DNA of 64,000 nt from Rachycentron canadum (GCA_038496675.1 CM076653.1:24256148-24320147); one strand, 5' to 3'; positions 49,431 to 63,059 are shown, numbered from the stretch's first letter. Made by a program: numbers and translations. Notes: generated by a model from the sequence alone, not told the origin.

Positions 49431-49953
49431 TAGTCTGTATTGAAACTTCCCTATGTCTATCTAACAGCATGTTTCTGATTAAAAAATAAATAAATAAATA
49501 CATAACAACCCAAGAATAGGTCTTTGTTAACATTGAAATCTTGTGGTGTATTTGAATTGATAGGACGAGCTCAGACTTAAATTAGCAAGTCAATTGAAAG
49601 TGGTTAACTTGACTTCTCTCTTATAGTCAAAACGAGATAAAGGTAAATCTAGTAAACATTGATAAAATCAGATTGTATATTGTTGTGTATTGTTTGGAGT
49701 AATCTCTGTTAGATTCGCTGCACAGCAAGAACATTTGTGCTAATTGTTTTGAATGAGTTATTGAAATCTTGATTGTCCCAACTAAAGAGGTTCAGATTAT
49801 CATTAAATGTGATTCAGTTAGTGAAACTGTACAGTGTTCTCCATATGAATTTGTGGCAATGTGGGATCTGTTATGTGCTGCTATTTCCAGGGAAATCCCT
49901 GATTATTTGACCATGACCATGTGATAACCACACTGATATTTCTCTGTTTACAG

Positions 49954-52900
49954 ATGGCCTTGCAGGGGGGACTGCTCTTCCCTGCCTCTCTCTCAATGTT
50001 TCTCTGCATGTTGTCCTCTCTGTGTGACTCTCACCCTCATTCTGCTTGGTCATTGAGTTCAAGGGCTCTGGCCAGGGATGCGTCCAATAACACTGCAAGA
50101 AAAGGTATTCCTGTCATCAGCAAATAGATAAATCAATAGATATATAATAGATATAAGCCTATGCATGAAAATTGGTGCTGATGTCAGTTTGTCTTCAGTA
50201 TTTTCTTTAGATATTATAAAAAGCAGTGGTACAAAAATAAAGTGCTTAAAATACGTATGAAATCCCTACCTTATAATTACAGCTCATGTTGGAGACTGGA
50301 TTGAAATGTATTTCATCTCAACTCCTAACACACGTAGAAGATTCTTCTTGAGAGAGATTTTAGGATGACACCTGACTTTCTTTTCGTGTTTTCAGCTTCA
50401 GATATAGCAGCAGAGGTAGCAGGCTATGCTGATGTGGCAAAACTGATTATTGACTTGGCTGTGTTTGGCGCTGCCCAAAACCGGTCTTACAGACGGCTGG
50501 CCGACTTTACAGACACTGTAGGGAACCGTGTCAGTGGCTCACCCAACTTAGAGATGGCTATCAAATACATGTACAGTGCTATGACACAGGATGGGTTGGA
50601 TGTCCATCTAGGTGAGTATGCCTTTTTATGTCTCACTTGATGCAGGATTTTAGAAATAAACAGATGATTCTCGTTCTCTGCTGAATGTAAGTAGTAGTTT
50701 TGCGCTTGTGTCTTCTTGTGCTCTTTCTTCTCCAGAGCCTGTCAAAATCCCACACTGGGTGAGAGGGAAGGAGACTGCAGAAATGATTGCACCCAGGGTC
50801 AAAAGTCTGGCTATACTGGGACTGGGTAGCAGTGTAGGAACACCACCTGAAGGTAAATATCATTACTATATAAAAACATCTTAATGATTGTAAACTGCCA
50901 TCTGTCTCCCTTTTACTTCTCATTTCTTGTTGTCCCTGTTATCTCTGCAGGTATTGAGGCAGAAGTGTTGGTGGTTCAGTCTTTCGAGGAGCTGAAACGT
51001 AGAGGCAGTGAAGTCATTGGCAAGATTGTGGTCTTTAACCAACCATTTGTCAGCTATGGGGAGACAGTGGCTTACCGTGCTTTTGGTGCCTCTGAGGCAG
51101 CCAAAGAGGGAGCTGTGGCCACACTCATCCGATCTATCACTCCATTCTCTATTAACAGGTATCTATCCATCACTTAAGTACACTTCATTTTAAACTTTTC
51201 TGTCAAATAGTGAATGTTTACTCCATAGTAAAATTTCTCTGTCTTTATTTTTCCCTCTTTAGTCCCCACACAGGTTGGCAGGATTACCAGGAGGGAGTGA
51301 GGCGCATTCCTACAGCTTGTATCACCGTGGAGGATGCAGAACTGATGTGGCGTATGGCGCAAAGGGGGCAGAAGATTGTGGTCAGACTCACTATGGGAGC
51401 CAAGACTCTGCCGGATGCTGACTCTTTTAACACAGTGGCTGAAATAAAAGGCTGGCAGCACCCTGAGCAGGTAGCATTCACACATGCGCACACATGCTCA
51501 CTTGCTTGCACATAAACACGTACCTGCTTGTCTGACTTGTTTATAACTTTAGCATCACTCAATTGTCTTTCTTTTTCTTTTAGTGTGCAGTGTAAAGATG
51601 CTGGTCAGGCCTTCTAATTAAATTGTGTGGGCTGCAGATATCCTGTCAGAATTACTTTTAAGACTCCATCTCTGGCTGCTCTTGTCTCTAGTTCTAACCT
51701 CTTTTTGCTGAATGAGGATATTCCCACAGATATTTAGTCCGCCTTTATTTTGCCGGTGTGTATGTGTGTGATTTAATCTTTCCAAAGAGGCATTGAGCTT
51801 GGCTCAGATGGAAATACTGAGATGTAATTTTCAATCATTTAATATACAGTGGGTTTCCATGGAAACACAACATTGTACAAACAAACAATTCACTTGTTGT
51901 TTTAGGGTTTTCTTGGTTTTGGAAATAAGTTTTTTACTTAAGGAATTAGAAGATTTGAAAAGTTAAAATTATCTTGCATTAATGAATCCCAAAACTCAGC
52001 ACATATGAAATGGTTTACGTAAATTACAAGCTTGACATTACTGCATGTTCCTGAGATCACTGCATTTTTCCTCCTGGCCAATCTAAACAACTAAACTCTT
52101 TGTACTTATTTTTAATTATCAGGAAGAATAACTAATCGGCTATGTTTGAAACTAATGAGGCAGTGGGAACGTAAATGTAATTTGATTCCACAATGCACTG
52201 TGTGAAATATGTGATGCACCCCAGTCATAAAACACATTATCTGACCCATTTTGCAGCTAGCGTCACACAATGTCACACACAGCTCCTTGGCCCAAATCTA
52301 GGTAATGACCCAGACATGTCTAGCAGGTAGAACCAGATCACCGCATAAGGTGCTGCTGCACAAAAGTATGTAGCTACACTGTGGGAGCAACACTATGATG
52401 CCCCTTAAAAATATTACTATTACAACTATTTGTTGTGTCACTGCCTCGACATGGTTGAGAGCGTAGTCCAGGCGGTCCTGGATACCAGATGTGGCATTTT
52501 TAGCACCAATGTACATGTTGCCTACACACAGATGTGGATACACCACCAGGATTAAAAGGGCAGATTTAAATTAAAGTCATTGGAAGAAACTGTCTGGAGC
52601 TCTCATCCTCTCTGCTCAAAGTTGTGCCCTGTCTGACTAAGATGAAGGAGAAGTAGGATTAGCATTTCCTATTCATGGCGACTGCCCAGTAGGGTTGAAC
52701 CGACTGGTTGGTTGAGGTGACTTTTGCTCTGTGACATGGTACAAATCAAATTGTTGAGCTCTTGATGCCAAATCCTGACCCACCCATCTTCATGCCTCAG
52801 CAGAAATCTAGATTCATCAGACCAGGCTGCATTTTCCAGTCTTCATGTGTCTGGTTTTGAGTCTGACCATTGCAGCCTGAGATTTCTAATATTGACTGTC

Positions 52901-55900
52901 ATGAGTGGAACTCAATGTAGTTTGCTGTCATAGCTCATCCACGTCAAGGCTCAAGGTGCTGTGAGTTCTGATTCATTTCTGCTCATCAGAAAACTCCTGT
53001 CTGCATCAACATGCGAGGAGATAACGGTGGATCGTGTTTGCACTGAGAATTTGCCAACAGTGTGACTATGAACTGTATGTGTGTAAGCCTTTACTCCCTC
53101 ACAGAGTCTTTATTGCAAATAGACCTGCTGATTCAACATAGCAAAACATCTTGTCATAACAGCATAGTCTAAGATGGCCAAACACAACTCACCTTGACTG
53201 CTAAGAGAGCACAAACAAGGTCTGGTTTGTATTTGCAATAATTTCATTATGTCTACTTTATTTCAGCTGTTTCCAATGTGTGCAATATAAGTTAACAGCT
53301 TTACAAACTGTAGTCTCTATTTGTGGGAAAAGGATGTAGATAACTTAAGAATCAGTCACAAGATTTGGATTAGAGGAACATTACTGATGTAAGTTGTTGC
53401 TATTTTTATCTGGGAACAACCGTTTGGTCCCTCATTATAGAAAAAGGAAATGAAACACATGGCATGGTTGACATCATTTTGGCTTTTTGAGTTGTGCTCT
53501 TGCTGACCGTAGCACAAAATGTGGTTAGGTTGTGTGTGTGTGTATGTGTGTGTTCATAGACAGACATACATTTGAGGTTTAGTGAATCATTTCCACAGTT
53601 TACCCTTTCAAGACTTTTCACAGTCCTCTGAGAATGATGAGTTGCTGGGATTTTTTCCACCCACTTAACTTCTCCAAATTGTCTTTTAAATTACAAATCG
53701 AGTTCAGTTTAATCTAAGTATTAAATGCAAATGTTAAATCTAAATGTTGGAGAAACAAAACATTTGGATAATATGCAAATAAAGAAAGGTAAATATGACA
53801 AAAGTTCACAAATATTGCTATAAATCATGTGGTGTGAAAACTAATTTAAAAAAATTTTCACCAGTGTTTTCAAATGTTTGGTAGTAAATGTGATGAAATG
53901 TTGATGTTAATTTCAATATACACCACTTTACAATCAGACCCCATTAAGATGGTCTCTCATGTTCTGGACTATGATGACTTTAATGAATTTAGTTGTCTTC
54001 ACTGTCATTGTCACGGCACATAGTAAAAGGCAGCTATAAACAGACTGATAGTAGCAAGAGGGACAAAGTATATTAACATCTATACAATGGGGGTAGAAGG
54101 AGTTTTACTATTGTAAAAAATGCAATACACCAGAAAATTATCCACAATGGGTTGAAATAAATATGCATGTCTTGATATTTCATCAAGTCTGGTGAACCGA
54201 ATTGTAGCAAGACAATTCCAAACTGAAACATGACTGTAAATTTCCTGAGGCATATAATAACATGGGACAAACTCTCACATGGAAAACAAACATGTTTGAT
54301 TTAGATTTAAACATGTCTGGTATTGCAAAACAAATCCATTGATTCATAGGTCTCAGTATTTTTTTGTCCCTCTGTTTTAAATGCCTAAGTAGGACTTTAC
54401 CTAAATGTTAATAGTACTGCTTTTATTTCAACTAAACTGTAGATTCCTGCAGCTTTAAACAGAAAATAGGATGTGTGTTGTGTGATGCATTAATTTTAAC
54501 AAAAACAGTGTCCTCTGGGTCATTGCCCAGATAGGGCTTGAACAGGTCAGAAAATGTTTTGTAACATGGAACAACAGGTCAGGAACATCACATTGACAGG
54601 GAACTCACCTCTTCAAATTCCTCAAAATCCACAAATCACCCTGAACTGTATGTTTTTGTCTTTGTTTCCTGTTTTCCTGTCCTTGCTGATAAGTTTTTTT
54701 TAACTATAAAATCACGTGGACAAAATTTCCTACTGCATTCTTTCAATCTCCTTTTCTTTGTTTACATTCCTTTTATCTGTCCAATCTGCAAGGTAGTCTT
54801 ACTGAGCGGTCATTTGGACAGTTGGGATGTGGGCCAGGGTGCCATGGATGATGGTGGTGGAGCCATGATTTCCTGGGAAGCCCTGTCACTCATCAAAGAC
54901 TTAGGTAAGATAGACCATACCATAAAGGCAAACATAAATACAGTGCAGGACAATGTGAAGAGGTACTTCCACAGAAAGAAACATGCACATTGTATAGAAA
55001 TACAGGAAGAAATCTGGACTGAGGCAAGCCTACACAAGCCTGTGAACAAAGTCAAGTACATGATTTAGTTTATTATTTCAGTAACCAGTTTGGCCCACTG
55101 AGCTCAATAGTATTCTTTAAAAACAAGTGACCAAGCTAAAAAAGTACAACTCTATTAGACTGTAGAAAAATGTAAACAAGCAAACTATAGCAAAGCTCCA
55201 TGAAAGGGAGAAAAATATGCTGGTGCTTCATTTATCTCCAACAGCAAGGTAGTGAATTTGATGAAGAAGGATCAGAGTATCTAGTTCCAAATTTAGGGAC
55301 AAATTATAAAACAATGCTTCAGACTGTAAACAGTAATTTCCTTCAACTGTTTGTAGAGGAACAAGAACACACATAATTAGGAAACAGACTGATATACAGT
55401 GGACTATTCTTATAGACAAAACAATGCAACTGAATAAGCCTATAATCTGACAGGTTTATCTGAGAGTACGAGGTCAACTGGTGAAAGGTTTTATAATCAG
55501 GAACATAAGTGTGGATTACATGTTTTAAATAAAAGAACTTCAATAGTAATAACTGAAGCCATTATTTCTTTTTTCTGTACATATTTCATCTACACTGCTG
55601 TGTGTTCATTCCTCATCTGTCTCTAGGTTTGCGTCCAAGGAGAACCCTGCGAACAGTGCTGTGGACGGCTGAAGAACAGGGGGGAGTCGGAGCGCAGCAG
55701 TACTACGATCTACACAAGGTACCATCTACTTCTATCTATCTACTAGTGCAGCTAAATTTTAATAACACCAGCGAAGCAAGGAGGGTTGCACTATGCTGTG
55801 AAAGTATAGACTACAGGAGTGTAGAAGTACACTTCCAGCAAACTGGAGAGGTCATGACTAGCTACCAAGTTTTTCTCTTTGTAAAGAATGTAAACGTCAG

Positions 55901-57234
55901 TCTACAATCTTACAGAGTTTTCCTCATTAGAGATTTGGCTGCCTACCAGGCCTTGACCCATAAGAACTCCACTCTGTAAAACAGAGGTACTGCATTTTTT
56001 CTTACCATTTTTCACTAATGTACTGCAACTCTTCAGTGGACTGCCCAGTCCTTACATTTGATTTACTGTATGATCATAAAGTAAATGTCCTCAATCAGTT
56101 AAGGCAGCTGGACTAGCAACTCCTAGTGGTTAGTTGAGTGTGTATATCCTGGTTTGAATGTAGCTGTGCTTAAGTTTACCACATGAGGACTCATGAGAAC
56201 TGTTTGTTAATTCATTATTTCCAGTGACTGAGGTCTGTATTGGACTCAATTCAATGCTCTCTTGGCCTCTCACTTCTTCTATCTGCTCCGTCCTCTACAT
56301 CCTTTCTCCACCCAGGTGAATCTGTCCAACTTTGACCTTGTCATGGAATCTGACTTGGGAACGTTCACCCCCGTGGGTCTACAGTTTACAGGCTCTGATG
56401 CGGCACGACAGGTGGGATTGGTGGCAACACTATCGCACAGTTATTAGTTTCAAGATTAGTTAATGTGCTTTTTTTCTTCACCAACTCCTTAATTAACATT
56501 TATGACTAAACCTTTAGATCACATCCTAATGTCCCAATGTTGAACTTACCATGTAACCTACCTCACCGTTGTTCATTTAAATTACATTTACTTTCTACTA
56601 CAGCAGAGTCCATAGCAGCTATTGCAGAAAACCCAGGCTTAACCACAGAAGTATTTTGTGTTTTGTGTGAATGTGACACAGTAACGTTTAGTGACATGAT
56701 TGCAGAATGTCTAATATTGGCTTATAGTCTTTTGTCTGAATTAAATTGGCCATTTAATTCAAGAATCAGGCAATGCATCTTGGTATTAAAATATTTTAAG
56801 CAATGTTGAACTAAAAGCGCTGGTGTATAACAGACTGTCTGTTGAGTCTGTTGAGCATTGCTGTGTCTTTTGGATATCCAGTCTGTCCAAACTGTAACCA
56901 GCTTTAAAATGAAGTTAAAAACTCCTCTGTTCTCCACTGTCTTTATTTAACCTTTTAATGTTGCTCTTTAAATAGATTTTATCTGTTATATAGTTTTTTT
57001 ACTTTTTTAATACTGTCTTCCGATTAAACTTTTTGCTCCTTTTTTTTATGCTTCCTTTCTGTTAAGCACATTGAATGACATCTGTGTATGATAATGTACA
57101 AATAAATTAGCTTTGCCTTTATCAACAGGTGATGGAAGAAGTGGTCAAATTGTTGGCTCCCATTAATACGACTAAACTGGAGACACACGGAGAAGGGACA
57201 GACATCTCACCGTGGATGCAGGCGGGAGTACCAG
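49954..57234 (+). CDS. cpq: cpq (carboxypeptidase Q / plasma glutamate carboxypeptidase), lacking its last exon in the window
   Basis: Nine coding exons join in phase: 49954-50104, 50396-50611, 50736-50852, 50951-51158, 51263-51470, 54793-54904, 55627-55718, 56316-56411, 57129-57234 (435 codons; human CPQ is 472 aa). CPQ is a secreted or lysosomal M28-family dipeptidase using two zinc ions. The signal peptide is at the start (GLLFPASLSMFLCMLSSLC). Catalytic landmarks seen: GHLDSWDVG (zinc His and base Asp), AMDDGGG (bridging Asp), TAEEQGGVGA (general base Glu), ESDLGTF (zinc Asp). The last exon, which should carry the final zinc-ligand His in an HHSHGDTM-like motif, was not found between 57235 and 64000. 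The final donor is cag|gtcagc-type. Either the last intron extends past the window with the THAP genes nested inside it, or that exon is missing. Confidence 0.94.
51471..54792 (+). other. cpq intron 5
   Basis: A 3.3-kb intron. About 52780-53060 looks like a decayed copy of a widespread fish interspersed repeat (listed separately). A (TG)n run lies at 53531-53552. No other coding exon is accepted here. Confidence 0.6.
52780..53060. mobile_element. Degenerate interspersed repeat common in fish genomes
   Basis: The text cagcagaaatctagattcat followed by cagaccaggct, then ccagtcttcatgtgtc, gagtggaactcaatg, and catccacgtcaaggctcaagg resembles a multi-copy element I have seen in many fish genomes. 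I cannot name its class. It is heavily mutated and has no open frame. Confidence 0.4.
56880..57125 (+). mobile_element. Probable 3' end of a decayed LINE-type retrotransposon
   Basis: The order gaagttaaaaactcctctgt, ctttatttaacc, gttaagcacattgaatgaca and tgtacaaataaattagcttt resembles the 3' tail (aagcactttgaa...tataaataaa) of fish L2/Rex-type elements. It lies just before the last visible cpq exon. Degenerate, so the call is tentative. Confidence 0.35.
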
Positions 57235-57857
57235 GTCAGCTGAATCTGTCTGTTTCCAATTAGCAACATATAATATAACAGAGCACAGTAAAACTTGGTA
57301 TTATAACAGCTTTATAAAATTTTACAATCTATAAATATAAAACAGAGAAATAGAAATGACTTTTTCATTTCTCTGGTTCTCGTGTTTATGAACTCTCCTT
57401 TCTTCTGAAAGTGCCGCATCTACAGGATCACATTAGGGGATATTTCCACTTTTAGAGGAATTTCTAGATAATTTCTAACTTTCTAGGGAATTTCCTCTTC
57501 TAAGTATGACTAAAAGCTGTTACAAGTAAAAAAAACTTGTCAAGAGTAAAGTTGACCCTTCAAAGCAAACTTGTGACTTTGTGTGAATTAAGATTAAATA
57601 GAAATAAAAGCCTAGAATTCATATAGTAAAATTGTGTGTTGCTAGAACACACAAACCTGAACCAGTATATTTCTATTGGCATCATATGTGTTGAAAAAAA
57701 AAAGCAAAGAAAGTCATTTTTGTATATTATTCTTTTGATATTGTATCCCATGTAACACAGATCAGGCTTTAGAGAGGCTTCTGGCACTTTAGTCTCAGAG
57801 ATACTCAAGCTTGTTTCCTGTTAAATAACACATCTTTTAAAAAGCGCAGATACCTGG

Positions 57858-58052
57858 GAGCGCCCTGGTAGCTCACCTGGTGCAATGCATGCAACTTAGA
57901 CTCAGTCCTTACCACAGCGGCTCAGTGTGAATCCAGCCTGTGCCCGTTGCTGCATGTCATCCTCTCTGTCGCAAACATTCCTGACACTCTCTCACTATCT
58001 TTATCACATTAAAGGCATAAAGCCCAGAAACTTAAAAACAAAAACAAAAAAA
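57858..58052 (+). mobile_element. tRNA-derived SINE
   Basis: Starts with a degenerate tRNA-like head (ctggtagctcacctggtgca, then gtgaatccagcctgtgccc in place of box B). A body gctgcatgtcatcctctctg follows and it ends attaaaggcataaagcccag plus an A-rich tail. This head-body-tail order is typical of a SINE family widespread in spiny-rayed fishes. It lies in the last visible intron of cpq. Confidence 0.75.
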
Positions 58053-60858
58053 TTAAAGCACAGATTCCACTGTAGATGATTTCAAATCCCTTGATTAAGA
58101 TTATCAAGAAAAAGAAAGAAAGAAAAGAATTATTGTTATATATTTTTGTTTTTTGTATGTTTTTTACATTTCTGAATTGCTGAAACAGATTGAACCCACA
58201 GCAATGTTTCTTTTTTTTGATAGCTATTTAGTGGTTCAAACACCCTCTCTGCTCTGTCATGATTTTGTATGGGTGAAATGACATTTTACAGACATACATT
58301 GTTGTATAACCTTTGCTGCAACTAAAATGTGTAGCAGCTCACACCATTTCACTCAGACAAAAGTCACCGTTATGCCCGTTACACATTCTAATAATTTGCT
58401 GCACAGGCACATTGGTCCATGGCATTGTTCAAACCATAATAATCTATATTTTAAGCATTTCTTAAATTGTTTTATGTATAAATCTCTAGTCATTTACAAA
58501 CTTCTACCCATGACAACATTTAATTTCCAAACAGGAAATAAACTGCACTATTTTACAATGAAAATAGTGACAGCTCATGTTGAATCCTCTAGTTCATAAA
58601 CCACCATAGATAACCTGCATTTCTTCTCATCTGTAAGGTTGAGTCAAAGTCTCTTCAGTGGTGTCTTTACTATTGTTGATTGTAGGAATAGTTGTGGGCT
58701 GTCCAAGGGGGAGGCAAACACTGCAGTCTCTGTTGGGCCTGGGTAGCTTCAACGCATAGACAAAAAAATCGGTAATTCTGTCAGCGCTGGCTGTTATTTC
58801 AGTATGAATGAGCACAAAAATAATAATTCAATAAAATGACTCCTCACAACTCCATTTAAAAGTCCTTCACTCAAAATTGTGCTTGTGCTGGTGAAGGAAG
58901 AGGATTAGGAAGAAGACAGATTTGTATGTAACTTTTGGAATAAACAAAAGCCAGGATTTCTAATGTACGATATGTCTTTAGCTCTGGACTCCTTAGAATT
59001 TCCCTCTGGGAGCCATTTTGTTTTTACTTGGACAGGCCAATATGTTCATTGCTATATTTTATTACTTTATACAGTGGGGTCCAAGTTTACGTTAATGCCA
59101 AAGAAATAAATAGGATGCATCCAGAATGCCACATGCCCCCCCCCCATGAGTGATTTTTCATAAGTTGGATTGGTCCAGGTGAAGTGGCTTTAACTTGAGA
59201 ACTGTACCTTATTGATGGCAATGGCAAAGTTGTCTAGTTGTTTTGAAACCTGATGGGTTAAGGTTGTTAATCAAAACAGTATTAATGGATGTTATGTAGA
59301 ACCAGCAAGAGAGTGTTAACAGAGATTTAATGAAACAGGAAGCTTATCAGGTTCCATTTTAAAATAAAAGCTAAATCTGTTTTGTTTTTTTTTTAAAACA
59401 GATGATTAATTGACTGTTTTCCATCAACCCTTTCAAAAATGTTGGAGTGGATCCTGCATATCCTGAGTTTTTGCTGATTGTAGAGTTCATCTTTGAGCTG
59501 GGCGTTCACCTATTTTATAACCCGATTTATTGAGTCCTTGTCTCAAACTGATGGCTTCATCCTCCGAGTTCCAACACTGACCTTTTATTTGAGTCCTTAA
59601 TTACTTGTACATGGCAGATATCTGTGTTTACAGTGACTGTATTTCTCATGAATCTAAAGTCAAACTAAGCTATTTAGAAAAATGCATGGGCACTTTAAAG
59701 TTTTTAGCAGTTTTAAGTAAAGTCAATAACTGTACTTACTCTACTTGAGTAGGTCTACAATGAAAAACCTAAATAGAGTGAAGTAGAAATGACAGCACAC
59801 AATCAGTGTAAATTAATGAAACTTTGTTTTATTACAACACATGTACTAAGACTGTATGTGTGTTTTTAGATTTCTTAATATAAAAAGACAGAAATAAAAT
59901 CCCCTCTTTACATAACTAGTTGAATAATGAAACCCATATGATCAGACCCAAGTATGATAGAACTGGGACCCATATATAGGATCCAGAGGCTGCTGACAGT
60001 TTACCTGTCCACACCGAAATCAGTTTTCATGCAGGCCTGCTCAGTCCCTGTGGCTTCACACAAAACACGTTTCTTTTCACTTCAGTCTGATAGTCTGAAC
60101 ACATGAAGGCAGTGAATGCCGTCTATGCAAAAAAAGTCCTTGTTTGGCAAGTGTGAAAGATTTCCCTATTGTTTTCACCTATTCCTCCTGTTGACTTTAC
60201 AGGATCAACATCTCCTGTTGATTACCATTCCATCTTTAGCAGTAACAGTGAAAAATAAAAAGTTGAGATTTTTGGTCCAAACTGTTTTTCCACCACTGAC
60301 TAGATTGTAGCAGAAGTGAACTTGCATTGTGCTCAGAAACACATTGCATCTACAATAACATTGAACCTTCAGCCAGGAAGACCACAATCACATCGGATCT
60401 GAAAAAAAATTAATAGAGAAGCCACTCAATTATTCAAATACAGTCTTGTATTAAAAAAGTAATTTAAATGGAGCAGCTGAGGGTTTTGTGCCTTGCTCAA
60501 GGACACTTTGAATGCGGTTGTGATCCAGGAATATTAAGACTTGAGTACTACAGTCTGTATCAGACAGAGTAAAGGGAAACTGTCATGAAAGCCCACTGTG
60601 AAAACTTAGACAAGCACTAGTTGAAGTTGGACAAAGGTACAGGTACCTTGTAACTGCTGACGCTGTTTCATAGGGCTTGTTTTACACCATAGTCCAAGTC
60701 CCCAGCGTTCTTATTTGTTCCGCTCACTAATCGTTCAATCACCAACCTCTCTCCATGAAGAAAGATTAAAAAAGGATAAAAACAAAATGCAGCTGCTAAC
60801 CCACAGTGACAAGAGTCCTCAGAGTCATGGTGAATCCTGGTTCATGAAGCAGCATAAA
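58053..60858. other. Region between the SINE and the THAP gene (cpq last intron or intergenic)
   Basis: Holds the decayed THAP exon copy at 58565-58825 and, at about 60485-60515 (ccttgctcaaggacactttg), a short piece like a common fish repeat. No cpq last exon and no other gene is recognised. Confidence 0.5.
58565..58825 (-). pseudogene. Decayed copy of the last exon of the THAP gene
   Basis: The minus strand here aligns with 60815-61085: ctacccaggc, aacagagactgcagtgtttg, ttcctacaatcaacaatagt, and aaccttacagatgag in this copy match ctacccaggc, agcaaagactgtggtgtttg, ttcctacaaccaacaatagt, and agccttacagacgag in the intact exon. Similarity continues into both flanks (gttgaatcctctagttcat against gtgaatcctggttcatgaa; gaatgagcaca on the other side). 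Deletions break the reading frame soon after the acceptor, so it cannot encode the same tail. Confidence 0.75.
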
Positions 60859-63059
60859 CTAGCTGCATTCGGAAGGGCCTTCCTCCTCGTCTGTAAGGCT
60901 GAGTCGGGGTCTCTTTGATGGTCTCTTTACTATTGTTGGTTGTAGGAACAATAGGGGACTGTCCAGGGGAAAGGTGAGGGTGCAAACACCACAGTCTTTG
61001 CTGGGCACTCGTGCCTGGGTAGCTTGAGAGACGAAGAAATTAGTCATTCTCACAATTTTATTCTCACAGAATATGCAATACGAATGAGCACACTCACTGT
61101 TAAGCTTGGTGAAAACAAAAACAACTAAATTTCATACATGACTTGATGACTTGTGGGACTACAAACCTGTACTTCGGATGTGATTTTGAAGAGTTTTCAT
61201 AGATAGCTGTGTGCCAACTGATCTTTTCTCAGGGGGGTCAGTCTGGGAGGCTACGTGTCTGACAGCAGGCAAAATATGATGAATACTGCCACCGGTGCCC
61301 TTCACACAAACAAGAGAAAACGGCAATAATCCATTAAAAAGATCATTTAGAAACAATAAATTATGAGACTGTACAGAGATGCCTTTTATTTTCAGCAAAA
61401 ACTAATTTGTTCTGTTTTTCTTAAACTTTCAATAATGAATAATTCAATGAGTTTTCTTTTATCTATTATAACACTAGTGATATTCTACAGTATTTTTGTA
61501 TTATCTTAAAAAGCTTGGCATTGTTCATTTAACAAATGTTACTCAAACACAAGTATACAGTATTTTGGGGGAATTTTTCAGCACCAGTGAGTATTTTACA
61601 GAAGCAGAAAGGTGTAAGTTCATTTTAAGTCACAGGAACTATCGTCTGCTACCATGGACGTAGGTCTTAGAAAACATCCATGCCCTCTCCCACTTAGTGG
61701 TTGTGACAGACGAGTTAACGAGTCAGGAGATGAAAACTCTGCTGTATTGAAAAGGCAGAGCACGTTCATATCACAACAGAGTTTCTCCTCCAATTTACTT
61801 GTAAGGCCCACTCCCAATGTGTATCCTCACAAACTCTGAGACCTGATCCCAGTTTAGGGCTGTCCCTCTGTTAAAACTTCAAGAGCATGAGGGCTCTCAG
61901 ACATAAGTCCACATTTCTGCAGACTTTGCCAGAGCACAGTTTATACCATTGTGATGTTAAAACCAGGGTTGGTGTGTCTTACCAGTGGATGCTCAGAAAC
62001 ATTAAAAACGGTTAATGACAAAATCGCTGTTAATCAAAGACAGTTAATTAATGAGCATAAAAAGAATGAACCTTAATGTTAATGTTACAATTTAAAGAAG
62101 TGTACATGTATATTTTACAACCACAGTTTGGTCTGGTTTTCCATAGTAAAAACAGGTATGATGATAAATTCCAAATGTTTTATATTCGCTATTATTCAAC
62201 ATATTTTTTTGTATTTATATATATTTTTTTTTACGGGGAGTAAATGAAAGTAAGTGATCTCTCCCAAATGCTGTCCGTTCCTCTCTCGATCATTTTGAGC
62301 CCATTGTGCAGCCTCTCGCACCCAAACAGGTGAGGTCAATAAAGTGTGTGAGGGTTCAGGTCAATAAAGTGTGTGAGGGTTCAGGTCAATAAAGTGTGTG
62401 AGGGTTCAGGTCTTAGATCTTGGAGGGGTCTCAGTCTGTCCACACCACAGATGTATTATACAGATCTACACTCCGGAGCAGAAGGTGGCGGTAATGTGCC
62501 AATAAACTGGATGTCAACAGCTAGTCGAGGAATTTTAAGCACAACTGACCCTTCAACCCTTTTTTTTTTTTTTAAACATATAGTCCATGGTTCAACCTGA
62601 ATGTGTCTTTACATACAGTCTATTGTGTGTTCAACGCCCCTTCGTCTCCCCTATCAGAGACGCTGTGCTGTTTCCTCTGGGTTGAATGTGCTCGTGGTCA
62701 AACTCACAGGCAGATGATCCAAACGGGAGAACTTCACTGCTGCCTCCCCATTGAAACATAAAATATAACGCTAGTTTACTCACAGGTTGTGGGTTTGACG
62801 TCGGGCCCAACAACGTGGGGACTGACGTGTCCTTGATCACTAGTCTCTTTGAGAAACCTGCATTGTACTGAGCCTGATTGAGGAAGCAGTCGACGCTGAA
62901 ATGAGCCGAGCACACGGTCAGATTCGGGCTGAAATGCTCCGGGATTTCAGAGAAAATAAACTTCAGCCACTGGTCTCTAATTTTACTATCCTTGGGAAGG
63001 GTGTGCAACGATAAATTGGCTCCCTGGCATCCTGCGATTGTGCAGCGCCTCCGCGACAT
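60859..63059 (-). CDS. THAP-domain zinc-finger protein (190 aa)
   Basis: Three minus-strand exons join in phase: 62784-63059, 61167-61299, 60859-61022 (stop TAG). Exon 1 is a full THAP domain: C2CH ligands in RRCTIAGCQG and CSAH, conserved Pro in LHTLPKD, Trp in DQWLKF, Phe in HFSVDCF, and a closing SVPTLL in place of the usual AVPTIF. THAP domains bind DNA sequence-specifically and are related to P-element transposase. Exon 2 is a short Thr/Gln-rich linker (VRHVASQTDPPEKRSVGTQL). Exon 3 ends in a basic motif KRPSKRPRLSL (likely nuclear signal) and an acidic DEEEGPSECS tail. No coiled coil or HCF-1-binding motif is evident. I cannot assign a THAP number. A second THAP exon upstream (63870-64000) ends in the same phase and could use the same downstream exons. 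Confidence 0.85.
61300..62783 (-). other. Intron 1 of the THAP gene
   Basis: Apart from the 25-bp tandem repeat (62335-62409), a block at about 62470-62515 (ccggagcagaaggtggcggt, then aatgtgcc) resembles a motif repeated in fish genomes. No extra exon is recognised. Confidence 0.5.
62335..62409 (+). repeat. Tandem repeat, 3 x 25 bp, each unit with AATAAA
   Basis: Three exact copies of a 25-base unit (gtcaataaag + tgtgtgaggg + ttcag). Each unit has an AATAAA followed by a GT-rich stretch on the plus strand, the arrangement of a poly(A) signal and its downstream element. It lies antisense within the THAP gene intron. Confidence 0.95.

Noticed and set aside
52298..52546. Minus-strand frame with GAKNATSGIQDRLDYALNHV, slightly like a Tweety-family segment
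   Set aside because: Resemblance is short and weak, surrounding sequence is not coding, and no flanking exons are found.
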